A DNA stretch of 64,000 nt, from assembly GCF_004833285.1 (NCBI RefSeq), contig NZ_STFG01000002.1:1-64000 (forward strand), written 5' to 3'. This document shows, piece after piece, positions 1-8,946 of this stretch (positions are counted from its first letter, which is position 1; every line of letters begins with the position of its first letter). The DNA is from Lampropedia puyangensis (GTDB taxonomy: Bacteria > Pseudomonadota > Gammaproteobacteria > Burkholderiales > Burkholderiaceae_C). Made by a program: the position numbers and the translations under genes. The notes beneath the pieces are model-generated. The model had not been told where the DNA came from. It did not search any database and worked only from the letters and a program-made list of their open reading frames with translations.

Positions 1-196
1 AGGCATTGTCCCAACTGCTGCCATCGTCATTGCCGTCTGCATGGGCATTGGCGTTGACATACAAGCGCTGGGGTTCGGTTTGGGTTTGGGTTTGGGCTTG
101 AGCGTTGCCCAGCACGGCGCACAGACTGGCAGCGAGCAACACAGCAGACCATGGGCGCCCCAGCGGGGCAAGGGGCAATGAATGGGATATAGGCAT
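1..196 (-). CDS. Partial secreted protein, probable right-handed beta-helix type (C-terminus outside window)
   Basis: The reading frame starts at the ATG at 196 and runs off the left edge with no stop, so only the first 65 codons are visible. It opens with a signal peptide: a short N-terminus, the hydrophobic stretch SAVLLAASLCAVLG, then a likely cut after NAQA. A short QTQTQT repeat follows, encoded by a GGGTTT-type DNA repeat near 77-107. The next visible part, LYVNANAHADGNDGSSWDNA, is the opening typically seen in exported parallel beta-helix proteins (choice-of-anchor or polysaccharide-active types). The fold is inferred from this opening only; no catalytic residues can be seen. No strong ribosome binding site lies in front of the ATG. 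Confidence 0.6.
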   Translation of the reverse strand, partial: MPISHSLPLAPLGRPWSAVLLAASLCAVLGNAQAQTQTQTEPQRLYVNANAHADGNDDGSSWDNA

Positions 197-506
197 GGTG
201 GTGAGCAGTAAAGCATGCAGAAATCCACGATGATTAACATTTATACACACTCATTGCACCGCAGCATTGGGGGTTGTCTATCCCTGAAATCAGGTAATTT
301 GCGCCGTTTTGGGGTGAAAACCATAAAAAAAACCTGCATGGGGTATGCAGGCTGGGCGGGGAAGGCACAAAGCGTCAGAAAGTGTTCCCGATGTTGACGC
401 TTAGAGCGCTGGAATTCAAAAGGATGGGAGGCACGGCAACAGGCAGCTTGCATGGCCTCTTTTTTTGTGTCTTGCGCGACTGCAAAAGAACGTCGAACAG
501 GTTTTA
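197..506. other. Gap between two leftward genes
   Basis: No credible gene was found. The gap holds a leftward terminator (separate entry) and an imperfect hairpin, AAGCGTCA at 370-377 facing TGACGCTT at 395-402, with an 17-base loop. The promoter of the leftward gene starting at 196 should lie here, but no clear -35/-10 pair is visible. Confidence 0.5.
324..351 (-). terminator. Rho-independent terminator
   Basis: On the minus strand, CCTGCAT-ACCCC-ATGCAGG forms a 7-bp stem followed by eight T residues. It lies about 155 bases past the stop of the Pro/Tyr-rich exported protein gene at 507-902 and would end that transcript. Confidence 0.8.
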
Positions 507-902
507 TTACCGATAACCATGCCTTGGGTGGTGTCCACGATAGCCATGCCGGGGAGGGGGTGGACGATGGTAATAACCTCGCGGAGGTGGTGCATACATA
601 GGCACTGGTGCACCATAAATCGGAGGTGGTGGTGCTACATAAATGGGGGCGGGCGCAACGTATACCGGCGCCGGTGGTTGCACGACGACGACTGGTGGTG
701 GCCGGAAATACCCGCCACCATTGCCGATTTGAACCGACACATTTGGCTGGGGCGGGTAATACCCACCTGAGTTGACGCCTACAGACCATTGGACGCGGTC
801 GGCATGTGCCGCACCTGCCAGCCCCATGGCCGCCAGGCCTGCGCAGCACACCAATAAAGCTTGGCGTTGAAGGGCGGCGGTGCGTTGAAGAAAGTGGTGC
901 AT
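507..902 (-). CDS. Exported proline/tyrosine-rich protein (PXPV-repeat type), 131 aa
   Basis: The protein has a signal peptide: a basic start, the core ALLVCCAGLAAMGLAGAAHA, and a likely cut after AHA. About 100 mature residues follow, dominated by Pro, Tyr, Val, Gly and, near the end, His and Arg. They include repeated P-A-P-V/I-Y-V-A-P units and an Arg/His-rich tail with HGYR twice. Many Burkholderiales genomes carry short exported proteins of this style, annotated as PXPV repeat proteins of unknown role. The ATG at 902 is supported by an AGGAGA sequence 7 bases upstream. Longer overlapping frames on the same strand lack such support. No enzymatic motif is visible; a cell-envelope or surface role is only a guess. 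Confidence 0.7.
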   Translation of the reverse strand: MHHFLQRTAALQRQALLVCCAGLAAMGLAGAAHADRVQWSVGVNSGGYYPPQPNVSVQIGNGGGYFRPPPVVVVQPPAPVYVAPAPIYVAPPPPIYGAPVPMYAPPPRGYYHRPPPPRHGYRGHHPRHGYR

Positions 903-1106
903 GTGCGTCTCCTAGTGCTTGCAAGAAAGCTTTCTGGGGAGAAAGCCACTACGGTCATGTTGAGAGGGAAAGAACAACAGGGTGTGTCGTGTGCGTAAGC
1001 TTGTATGTCGCGATGTAAAGCACAGAGGTCTGCACTGCTCATTCCTATGTTTCAATCAACGTGAGGCCGATTGCGTGGTTGACGCAGCAGGTGCGTTGCA
1101 AAATGC

Positions 1107-1134
1107 AAAAAGCCACGCATTTGCGTGGCTTTTT
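1107..1134. terminator. Strong, near-symmetric rho-independent terminator
   Basis: AAAAAGCCACGCA-TT-TGCGTGGCTTTTT is a perfect 13-bp inverted repeat with A and T tracts on both sides, so it can work in either direction. It lies 19 bases beyond the stop of the terC-family gene and mainly ends that leftward transcript. Confidence 0.9.
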
Positions 1135-1152
1135 GAGGGGCTGGCTTAAGCC

Positions 1153-2136
1153 TTAAGCGGTTTCAGGCTTGTCCTTGACTGCCAGACTGACGACTGTTGC
1201 AACCACCATGGAGGCCACAATCACAGCCAACGAAGCCCAGGTGGAGATGTGTGGCACCCATTCCAGCGGTTGGCCGCCATTGATGAATGGCAACTCATTT
1301 TGGGCCATAGCGTGCAATACCAGCTTCACGCCAATGAATGCCAGAATGAATGCGATACCGTAATGCAGGTACTTCAGGCGATCGAGCAAACCACCCAACA
1401 GGAAGTACAACTGGCGCAGGCCCATCAACGCAAAAATATTGGCGGTGAACACAATGAATGGGCTTTGTGTAATACCGAAAATAGCGGGGATAGAGTCAAT
1501 CGCGAAAATCAAATCGGTAAAACCAATCGCGATGAACACGATCAACATGGGCGTCCAGACGTTACGGCCTTCAAATACGGTGCGTACTTTGGCGCCATCG
1601 TAGTTGGGGGCAATGTCGATGTGCTTGCGAACCCAGCGAACGATGCCCGGCTCCAAGTCTTCTTCTTCGTCATCTCCACCTGGAAATGCTTGTTTGTAAG
1701 CGGTGTAGACCAAGAATGCGCCGAAGATATAGAAAATCCAGCTGAAGTGTTGGATCAAAGTGGCGCCCAGCACAATGAAAATGCCGCGCAGCACCAGTGC
1801 CAAGATGATCCCCACCATCAGCACTTGCTGCTGGTATTGGCGCGGAACCTTGAATTGCGCCATCAACAGCACAAAGACGAACAGGTTGTCGATTGACAGC
1901 GAGTACTCGGTCAGCCAGCCAGCGACGAATTGGCCTGCATATTCTTTGCCCGCGAATTGCCACATCAATGCAGCAAAAATCAACGCCAACGACACGTAGA
2001 ACGCGACCCATAGGGACGATTCACGCATTGAGGGGATGTGGGGACGTTTGACGACCAGCAGCAAATCTGCGATCAGGATGAGGGTCAGCACGATGAATGA
2101 GCCGACCTCGAACTTCCAGGGGAGAGCGAGTTCCAT
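1153..2136 (-). CDS. TerC-family integral membrane protein (Alx-like, probable manganese handling)
   Basis: This 327-aa protein has about nine hydrophobic segments. It carries the two acidic membrane motifs of the TerC family, EYSLSIDNLFVF (about residues 78-89) and FAIDSIPAIFGIT (about 212-224). An acidic cytoplasmic loop (DDEEEDLE) sits between the halves. Family knowledge: TerC/Alx/YceF proteins are linked to Mn2+ export and to metalation of exported enzymes, and some members to tellurite resistance. No other ter genes are nearby, so the tellurium link is weak. The leader carries a Mn2+-type riboswitch, which supports a manganese role. The ATG at 2136 is the natural start; a bidirectional terminator follows the stop. 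Confidence 0.88.
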   Translation of the reverse strand: MELALPWKFEVGSFIVLTLILIADLLLVVKRPHIPSMRESSLWVAFYVSLALIFAALMWQFAGKEYAGQFVAGWLTEYSLSIDNLFVFVLLMAQFKVPRQYQQQVLMVGIILALVLRGIFIVLGATLIQHFSWIFYIFGAFLVYTAYKQAFPGGDDEEEDLEPGIVRWVRKHIDIAPNYDGAKVRTVFEGRNVWTPMLIVFIAIGFTDLIFAIDSIPAIFGITQSPFIVFTANIFALMGLRQLYFLLGGLLDRLKYLHYGIAFILAFIGVKLVLHAMAQNELPFINGGQPLEWVPHISTWASLAVIVASMVVATVVSLAVKDKPETA

Positions 2137-2164
2137 GCAATACCTTTAGGGTGTGCGGTTACAA

Positions 2165-2326
2165 CAGCTCGAAAGTCTCTCCCCCAACGCGTGTGCTGCA
2201 TGCGCAACCACGCTGTCGGCATCCAACCCGGAGCACCGCTACTGCAGTGCCCGTATTGACGGACTGGATATCACCATGTTGGCCATAGCCTATGGCCAAG
2301 CGCATGGTTTCGGGATACTCCCCTTC
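2165..2326 (-). promoter_or_regulatory. yybP-ykoY (Mn2+-sensing) riboswitch in the leader of the terC-family gene
   Basis: Read on the minus strand, the region shows the conserved blocks of this RNA family in the right order. They are AAGGGGAGTATCC (complement of about 2312-2325), GTCCGTCAATACGGGC around 2250-2264 (core CGTCAATACG at 2252-2261), and GGGGGAGAGACTTTCGAG (complement of 2168-2185). The last block ends about 30 bases before the ATG at 2136. Family knowledge: yybP-ykoY RNAs bind Mn2+ and usually raise expression of exporters such as MntP or Alx. No obvious terminator hairpin lies between aptamer and start codon, so control may act on translation. A covariance-model search was not possible here. 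Confidence 0.82.
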
Positions 2327-2483
2327 GAATTTTTTCGAGACGAGATTAGACCACAACCGCGTCTGCGTAGCCAGTTCATCCCATCGAAATGGCAGGAACG
2401 GCTGCAAAATGATAGCAAAAAGGCCTGCGCACAAAAGCAGGCTTGTGCTTCGCCTGTACTTTATGTGGGCAGGCCAATGGGGG

Positions 2484-4968
<2,485 letters not shown>

Positions 4969-5002
4969 ACATCAAAAACCATCATTTTTGGGGCTGGACG
5001 GT

Positions 5003-5027
5003 TGCAATGTATCAAAGATACGATGCA
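5003..5027. promoter_or_regulatory. Candidate LacI-type operator (25-bp dyad)
   Basis: TGCAATGTATC-AAA-GATACGATGCA is an imperfect palindrome with 9 of 11 arm positions paired. Its length and odd spacer fit operators bound by LacI-family dimers. It lies 35 bases upstream of the LacI-type gene start and about 75 bases upstream of the best promoter for the divergent operon. Autoregulation is therefore easier to explain than direct blockage of the importer promoter. Confidence 0.5.
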
Positions 5028-5100
5028 GGCACTAACAAGAACATTCAACGCGATGCGAGCGCTGCGGCGCAGGTTTTTCGCGCTAGGCTTGCGGGTTGGC

Positions 5101-5131
5101 TTGACACCAAGTTGAATCGGCAGGATATAGA
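5101..5131 (+). promoter_or_regulatory. Candidate sigma-70 promoter of the importer / RuBisCO-like operon
   Basis: TTGACA at 5101-5106 is a perfect -35 element. The best -10 is TATAGA at 5126-5131 with a rather long 19-base spacer. Transcription would start close to 5138, just ahead of the AAGGAG at 5140-5145, giving a very short leader. Confidence 0.4.
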
Positions 5132-5151
5132 TAAAAAGTAAGGAGACATCC

Positions 5152-5226
5152 ATGATGCATGCGACTGTCGCACAGCATGGTCAGGTGGCTACAAAGGCTG
5201 CCGTATTGGGCTGGTTGGACGTATGA
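5152..5226 (+). CDS. Possible 24-aa leader peptide coupled to the first permease gene
   Basis: A strong ribosome binding site, AAGGAG at 5140-5145, sits 6 bases before ATG ATG at 5152. The frame runs 24 codons (MMHATVAQHGQVATKAAVLG then WLDV) to a TGA at 5224-5226. That stop overlaps the permease ATG as ATGA. The permease has only a weak GGA sequence in front of its own ATG, so its translation probably depends on ribosomes finishing this small frame. There is no run of rare or single amino-acid codons and no obvious attenuator hairpin. Translational coupling is therefore a simpler reading than a sensing leader. It could also be the 5' stub of a deleted gene. No homologue is recognised. Confidence 0.45.
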   Translation: MMHATVAQHGQVATKAAVLGWLDV

Positions 5227-5915
5227 ATTACCAGTTCGACTTTGCCAGTGTGTTGGCTTATTGGCCGCAATTTCTTGCGGGTGCGTGGATGACCATCAAG
5301 CTGTCATTTCCTGCCACCATTGTGGGCTTTGTGCTGGGCACTTTGCTGGCAATTGGTCGGCGTGGTCAGCGCAAGTGGCTGCGCCTGGCATGCGGCGCCT
5401 ATGTAGAAGCAGTGCGTAACACGCCGCTGCTGGTGCAAGTGTTCGTGGTCTTTTTTGGCTTGGCCACGCTGGGATGGAAGGTCACGGCTTTTTCTGCAGC
5501 GTTGATCTCTTTAATCATCAATGTGGCCGCATACAGCAGTGAAATCATGCGTGCAGGGATGGATTCGATCCACCGTGGGCAGATTGAAGCAGCTGAATGC
5601 TTGGGCTTAACGCGGGCGCAGATTTATTGGCATGTGGTGATTCGCCCTGCCATGGAAAAGGTCTATCCGGCCTTGACCAGCCAGTTTGTGTTGTTGATGT
5701 TGGCCTCGTCCATCACTTCGCAAATATCGGTTGAAGAGCTCACGGCCATGGCTAATTCGGTGCAAGCCGATACCTTCCGGCCTTTTGAGGCATACATCAT
5801 GGTGGCGCTGGGCTATTTGGCGCTGTCATTCTTGATGCGGTTGTGCATCTGGGGTTTTGGCATGCTGGTGTTCACCCGCAAACGCCAGCTCAGCCGCGCA
5901 GGCGTGGCCCGTTAA
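5223..5915 (+). CDS. PAAT-type ABC transporter permease (HisM-like), first subunit
   Basis: The 230-aa inner-membrane protein of the polar amino acid transporter permease family has about five hydrophobic segments. It shows the N-terminal family feature GAWMTIKLSFPATIVGFVLG and an EAA loop, QIEAAECLGLTRAQIYWHVV (about residues 119-138), which contacts the ATPase. VRNTPLLVQVFVVFFG is the usual conserved segment before it. It overlaps the preceding 24-codon frame by 4 bases and is followed after 22 bases by the second permease. Such permeases work as heterodimers with an ATPase and a periplasmic binding protein, all encoded next. Family members carry amino acids, opines and related small acids; the substrate here is unknown. 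Confidence 0.9.
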   Translation: MNYQFDFASVLAYWPQFLAGAWMTIKLSFPATIVGFVLGTLLAIGRRGQRKWLRLACGAYVEAVRNTPLLVQVFVVFFGLATLGWKVTAFSAALISLIINVAAYSSEIMRAGMDSIHRGQIEAAECLGLTRAQIYWHVVIRPAMEKVYPALTSQFVLLMLASSITSQISVEELTAMANSVQADTFRPFEAYIMVALGYLALSFLMRLCIWGFGMLVFTRKRQLSRAGVAR

Positions 5916-5937
5916 CTTGCAGTAAGGAACTTGAACC

Positions 5938-6612
5938 ATGTTTTCCTCAGGTTTCAATAGCGCGCATCTGGCGTTTTTGCTGCAAGGTGCGGTGTGGACC
6001 ATCATCTTGTCGTTGATTGCGTTTGCGGGGGGCTCTGTTGTTGGGGCACTTGTGGCGTTGTGCCGCGTCAGTGCCAATCGTTGGATACGTTGGGCGTCCT
6101 ATGCCTATGTGCAGTTGATTCAAGGCACGCCCTTGTTGGTGTTGTTGTTCATTATTTTCTTTGGCTTGTCCATCTTCGGTTTGTCTTTGCCTGCCCTGGT
6201 TGCTGCCAGTATTGGGTTGGTTATTTATGTCAGCGCGTATTTAGGGGAAATTTGGCGTGGCTGTATCGAGTCTGTTCCTGCAACACAGTGGGAAGCCGCA
6301 GAATGCCTGGCGTTGACCCGCACGCAGCGCATGCGTTTGGTGATCTTGCCGCAGGCCTTGCGTATTGCAGTGCCACCTACGGTGGGGTTTATGGTGCAGA
6401 TTGTGAAGAACACCTCTTTGGCGTCCATTGTCGGTTTTGTGGAGCTTGTGCGGGCAGGCCAGCTCATCAATAACTCTATCTTCCAGCCGTTTTTGATCTA
6501 CATGATCATCGCCTTAATCTACTTTGCCATGTGCTATCCGCTGTCGCTCTGGAGCCGCAGCTTGGAGCGGCGTCAGCAATTTGGCATGCGCGCTCAAGCG
6601 GCCAATACATAA
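5938..6612 (+). CDS. PAAT-type ABC transporter permease, second subunit
   Basis: The 224-aa partner of the preceding permease has the same arrangement: GAVWTIILSLIAFAGGSVVG near the N-terminus, the conserved IQGTPLLVLLFIIFFG segment, and an EAA loop, QWEAAECLALTRTQRMRLVI (about residues 121-140). A GTAAGGAACTTGA sequence provides the ribosome binding site for the ATG at 5938. It lies 22 bases after the first permease and 27 bases before the ATPase gene, in one operon. The two permeases are clearly different from each other, so a heterodimeric pore is expected. Confidence 0.9.
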   Translation: MFSSGFNSAHLAFLLQGAVWTIILSLIAFAGGSVVGALVALCRVSANRWIRWASYAYVQLIQGTPLLVLLFIIFFGLSIFGLSLPALVAASIGLVIYVSAYLGEIWRGCIESVPATQWEAAECLALTRTQRMRLVILPQALRIAVPPTVGFMVQIVKNTSLASIVGFVELVRAGQLINNSIFQPFLIYMIIALIYFAMCYPLSLWSRSLERRQQFGMRAQAANT

Positions 6613-6639
6613 CTACAACCGAGATTTCAGGAGACGCAA

Positions 6640-7368
6640 ATGTCCAGCATCGTCGAACTCAAGAACGTCTACAAAAGTTTTGGCAGCAACCAAGTATTGA
6701 ATGGGGTTTCGCTGGCTATTCCAAAGGGCCATGTGACAGCCATTATTGGGCGCAGTGGATCAGGCAAAAGCACTGCATTGCGCTGCATTGACCGCTTAGA
6801 GGTGATCGACAGTGGTGAGATTCAGGTCTGTGGGCACCAAGTGCATGCCCCCGATATTGATCTGCGTGCTTTGCGCAAGGACGTGGGTATCGTGTTTCAA
6901 AGCTACAACCTGTTCCCGCATTTGACGGTAGAGCAAAACATCACCTTGGCGCCTTGTGCAGTCAAAGGGCTTTCCAAAGCACAAGCTAAGGACATAGCGA
7001 TCCGTACGCTCACCCATGTGGGGTTGTTGGACAAGGCGAGTTTTTATCCAGAGCAACTCTCTGGCGGGCAGCAGCAGCGCGTGGCCATTGCCCGTTCGTT
7101 GGCTATGGAGCCGCAGGTCATGCTGTTTGATGAGGTCACCTCCGCGCTAGACCCGCAACTGACCGGCGAGGTGCTCAAAGTGATTGAGATGCTTGCTGCC
7201 GATGGCATGACCATGGTGTTGGTTACGCACGAGATGGAGTTTGCTGCGCGTGTGGCCGATACCGTGGTGTTCATGCACCAGGGCAAGGTATGGGAAACCG
7301 GCCCTGGGGAGATGCTGCGCAAGCCGCAAACGGCTGAGTTGCAAGCGTTCCTCTCTGGCGGTTTGTGA
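6640..7368 (+). CDS. ABC transporter ATPase subunit (GlnQ/HisP-like)
   Basis: The 242-aa cytoplasmic ATPase energises the importer. It has a Walker A GRSGSGKST (about residues 37-45), the Q-loop region VFQSYNLFPHLTV, the ABC signature LSGGQQQR (about 138-145), Walker B VMLFDEVTSALDP (about 157-169) and H-loop VTHEM. The domain order and the 242-aa length are typical for polar amino acid ATPases. A TTTCAGGAGACGCAA ribosome binding site precedes the ATG at 6640. It is the third gene of the importer operon. Confidence 0.93.
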   Translation: MSSIVELKNVYKSFGSNQVLNGVSLAIPKGHVTAIIGRSGSGKSTALRCIDRLEVIDSGEIQVCGHQVHAPDIDLRALRKDVGIVFQSYNLFPHLTVEQNITLAPCAVKGLSKAQAKDIAIRTLTHVGLLDKASFYPEQLSGGQQQRVAIARSLAMEPQVMLFDEVTSALDPQLTGEVLKVIEMLAADGMTMVLVTHEMEFAARVADTVVFMHQGKVWETGPGEMLRKPQTAELQAFLSGGL

Positions 7369-7440
7369 GGTTTGCTATGCGCCCGCAATGCTTTCTGTGA
7401 TGGGTGTGCTTCGTTTTATTTTTTATTCAAGGAGACAAAA

Positions 7441-8244
7441 ATGATGTTAAAAAAATGGTTGTTGACAGCAGTTGCTGTGGGCTTGTCGAGCATGTCTGCA
7501 GCGGCTTTTGCGGATGCATTGGCAGATATTAAGGCGGCAGGAAAGATCCGCGTTGGCATTGATTTGGGCGCGCCGTTTTATGGTTTTATCGATGACAAGA
7601 TGCAACCCGTTGGCTCTGACGTAGAGGCCGCCCGGCTCTTGGCCAAAGACTTGGGGGTTGAGTTGGAGATTGTGCAAACCACCAACGCAGCACGTATTCC
7701 TAATTTGCTCTCGAACAAGGCCGATTTGATTATTTCATCGCTGTCGATTACGCCTGAGCGTGCCAAAGCCGTTGACTTTTCCATCCCTTATGGCGCTATT
7801 CAGGCTGCTGTAGGGGCGCCAAAATCATTGGACATCAAAGGCATGGATGATTTGGCAGGCAAAGCCGTTGCAGTCACGCGTGGTGGCCCGCAAGACAAGT
7901 TGGTCACTGAAGGCGCGCCAAAAGCCAAGGTGGTCCGTTTTGATGACGAGGCGGCCTCGATTACTGCGGCTGCTTCAGGCCAGGCCGATATCGTGGCGAT
8001 CACGCCCCCCATCATTGCTGCGATCGCCAAGCGCAATCCACAGCGCGAGTTTGAAGTCAAGTTTGTGATCCATTCTTATGAACTGGGCATTGCCATGCGC
8101 CAGAACGAACCGGCGCTGAAGGCTTGGGTGGATGGTTGGGTTAAGACCAACCTCAACAACGGCAAGCTCAATGACATCCATGTGAAATACGCCGGTGTGC
8201 CAATCCCTGACGAAATCGTGCAAAAGGCCAACGCCGCTCAGTAA
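7441..8244 (+). CDS. Periplasmic substrate-binding protein of the PAAT importer (SBP family 3)
   Basis: This is a 267-aa exported protein of solute-binding family 3. The ATG at 7441 has AAGGAG 6 bases upstream; an open extension to 7372 is not supported. The signal peptide (LLTAVAVGLSSMSAAAFA) should be cut after AFA. The mature protein starts DALADIKAAGKIRVGID and contains the family motif SDLIISSLSITPERAKAVDFSIPY (only the pattern is given: ADLIISSLSITPERAK). The usual arginine that pairs with the substrate alpha-carboxylate is expected near residue 110 (ITPERAK region). The ligand is probably an acid or amino-acid-like metabolite that feeds the downstream enzymes; it cannot be read from sequence. 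Confidence 0.9.
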   Translation: MMLKKWLLTAVAVGLSSMSAAAFADALADIKAAGKIRVGIDLGAPFYGFIDDKMQPVGSDVEAARLLAKDLGVELEIVQTTNAARIPNLLSNKADLIISSLSITPERAKAVDFSIPYGAIQAAVGAPKSLDIKGMDDLAGKAVAVTRGGPQDKLVTEGAPKAKVVRFDDEAASITAAASGQADIVAITPPIIAAIAKRNPQREFEVKFVIHSYELGIAMRQNEPALKAWVDGWVKTNLNNGKLNDIHVKYAGVPIPDEIVQKANAAQ

Positions 8245-8262
8245 GTGTCCTTGGCGCACGAA

Positions 8263-8295
8263 GCAGCCTGTCGTCACTGGTTGAAGGCAGGCTGC
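8263..8295 (+). repeat. Intercistronic hairpin after the binding-protein gene
   Basis: GCAGCCTG at 8263-8270 pairs with CAGGCTGC at 8288-8295 across a 17-base loop. No T-run follows, so it is unlikely to be a full terminator. Such hairpins after binding-protein genes often protect the upstream message and raise binding-protein levels over the downstream enzymes. Confidence 0.5.
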
Positions 8296-8397
8296 GCAAA
8301 AGTGTGCGAATCATTTTGAAGAACCAGCTAGATACGCAGTGTGGCCTGCGGGGGCGAGTGTTGCCCAAAATGGCCTCAAACCCTCAGGAGCGGTTGT

Positions 8398-8946
8398 ATG
8401 AGCAAGTTGTTTGGCGAGATTCGCCAGCTCGGTTATGTAGTGCACGATATTGAAGCGGCGATGCAATTTTGGAGCCGCGAACTGGGCGTTGGCCCCTGGT
8501 TTTACAACCCGAAAGTGCCAATTGAGAACTACCAGTACCGTGGCCACAGCTATCAGCCGCACAATTCTGTGGCGCTGGCCAATTCGGGTTTTGTGCAGGT
8601 GGAATTGATTCAATGCCGCAATGATGTGCCTTCGATGTACCGGGACTTTTTGCAGGCAGGCCGCACCGGCTTGCAGCATGTGGCCTACTGGACCGAGGAC
8701 TACGACCGCGATTTGGCCAATGCGACCGCGCATGGGCTCAAGAACGTGATGAGCGGGGAGGTGGGCGCTAATGGTCGCTTCTGCTATTTCGATACGGAGT
8801 TTCACCCGGGCGCGGTGGTCGAGCTGTCCGAAGTGGCTGGACCCAAAGGAGAGATGTTCCGCCTGATTCGCGAAGCTTCAGAAAATTGGGATGGTAAAGA
8901 CCCTGTGCGCCCGTTCCCTGACCTTTCAACATTGGTGAAGCCATGA
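8398..8946 (+). CDS. VOC-superfamily (glyoxalase-fold) metalloenzyme of unknown reaction
   Basis: The 182-aa protein has two beta-alpha-beta-beta-beta modules (about residues 7-75 and 90-165). Candidate metal ligands of the usual H/Q-E-H-E pattern are Q10 in IRQLGYVVHD, the Glu in QVELIQ, the His in GLQHVAYW and the Glu in AVVELSE. The ATG at 8398 is chosen because AGGAG lies 7 bases upstream; the frame stays open to 8341 without support. It overlaps the RuBisCO-like gene by 4 bases, which suggests a shared pathway. Family members are epimerases, isomerases, lyases and dioxygenases. An isomerase or epimerase step before the kinase or RuBisCO-like step is a guess. Confidence 0.8.
   Translation: MSKLFGEIRQLGYVVHDIEAAMQFWSRELGVGPWFYNPKVPIENYQYRGHSYQPHNSVALANSGFVQVELIQCRNDVPSMYRDFLQAGRTGLQHVAYWTEDYDRDLANATAHGLKNVMSGEVGANGRFCYFDTEFHPGAVVELSEVAGPKGEMFRLIREASENWDGKDPVRPFPDLSTLVKP

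Noticed and set aside
77-107. Short GGGTTT tandem repeat, considered as a possible CRISPR or regulatory repeat
   Set aside because: The units are only six bases long and lie inside a signal-peptide coding frame, where they encode QT repeats.
1153-2136. Tellurite-resistance assignment for the TerC-family gene
   Set aside because: No other ter genes are nearby, and the Mn2+-type riboswitch points to manganese.
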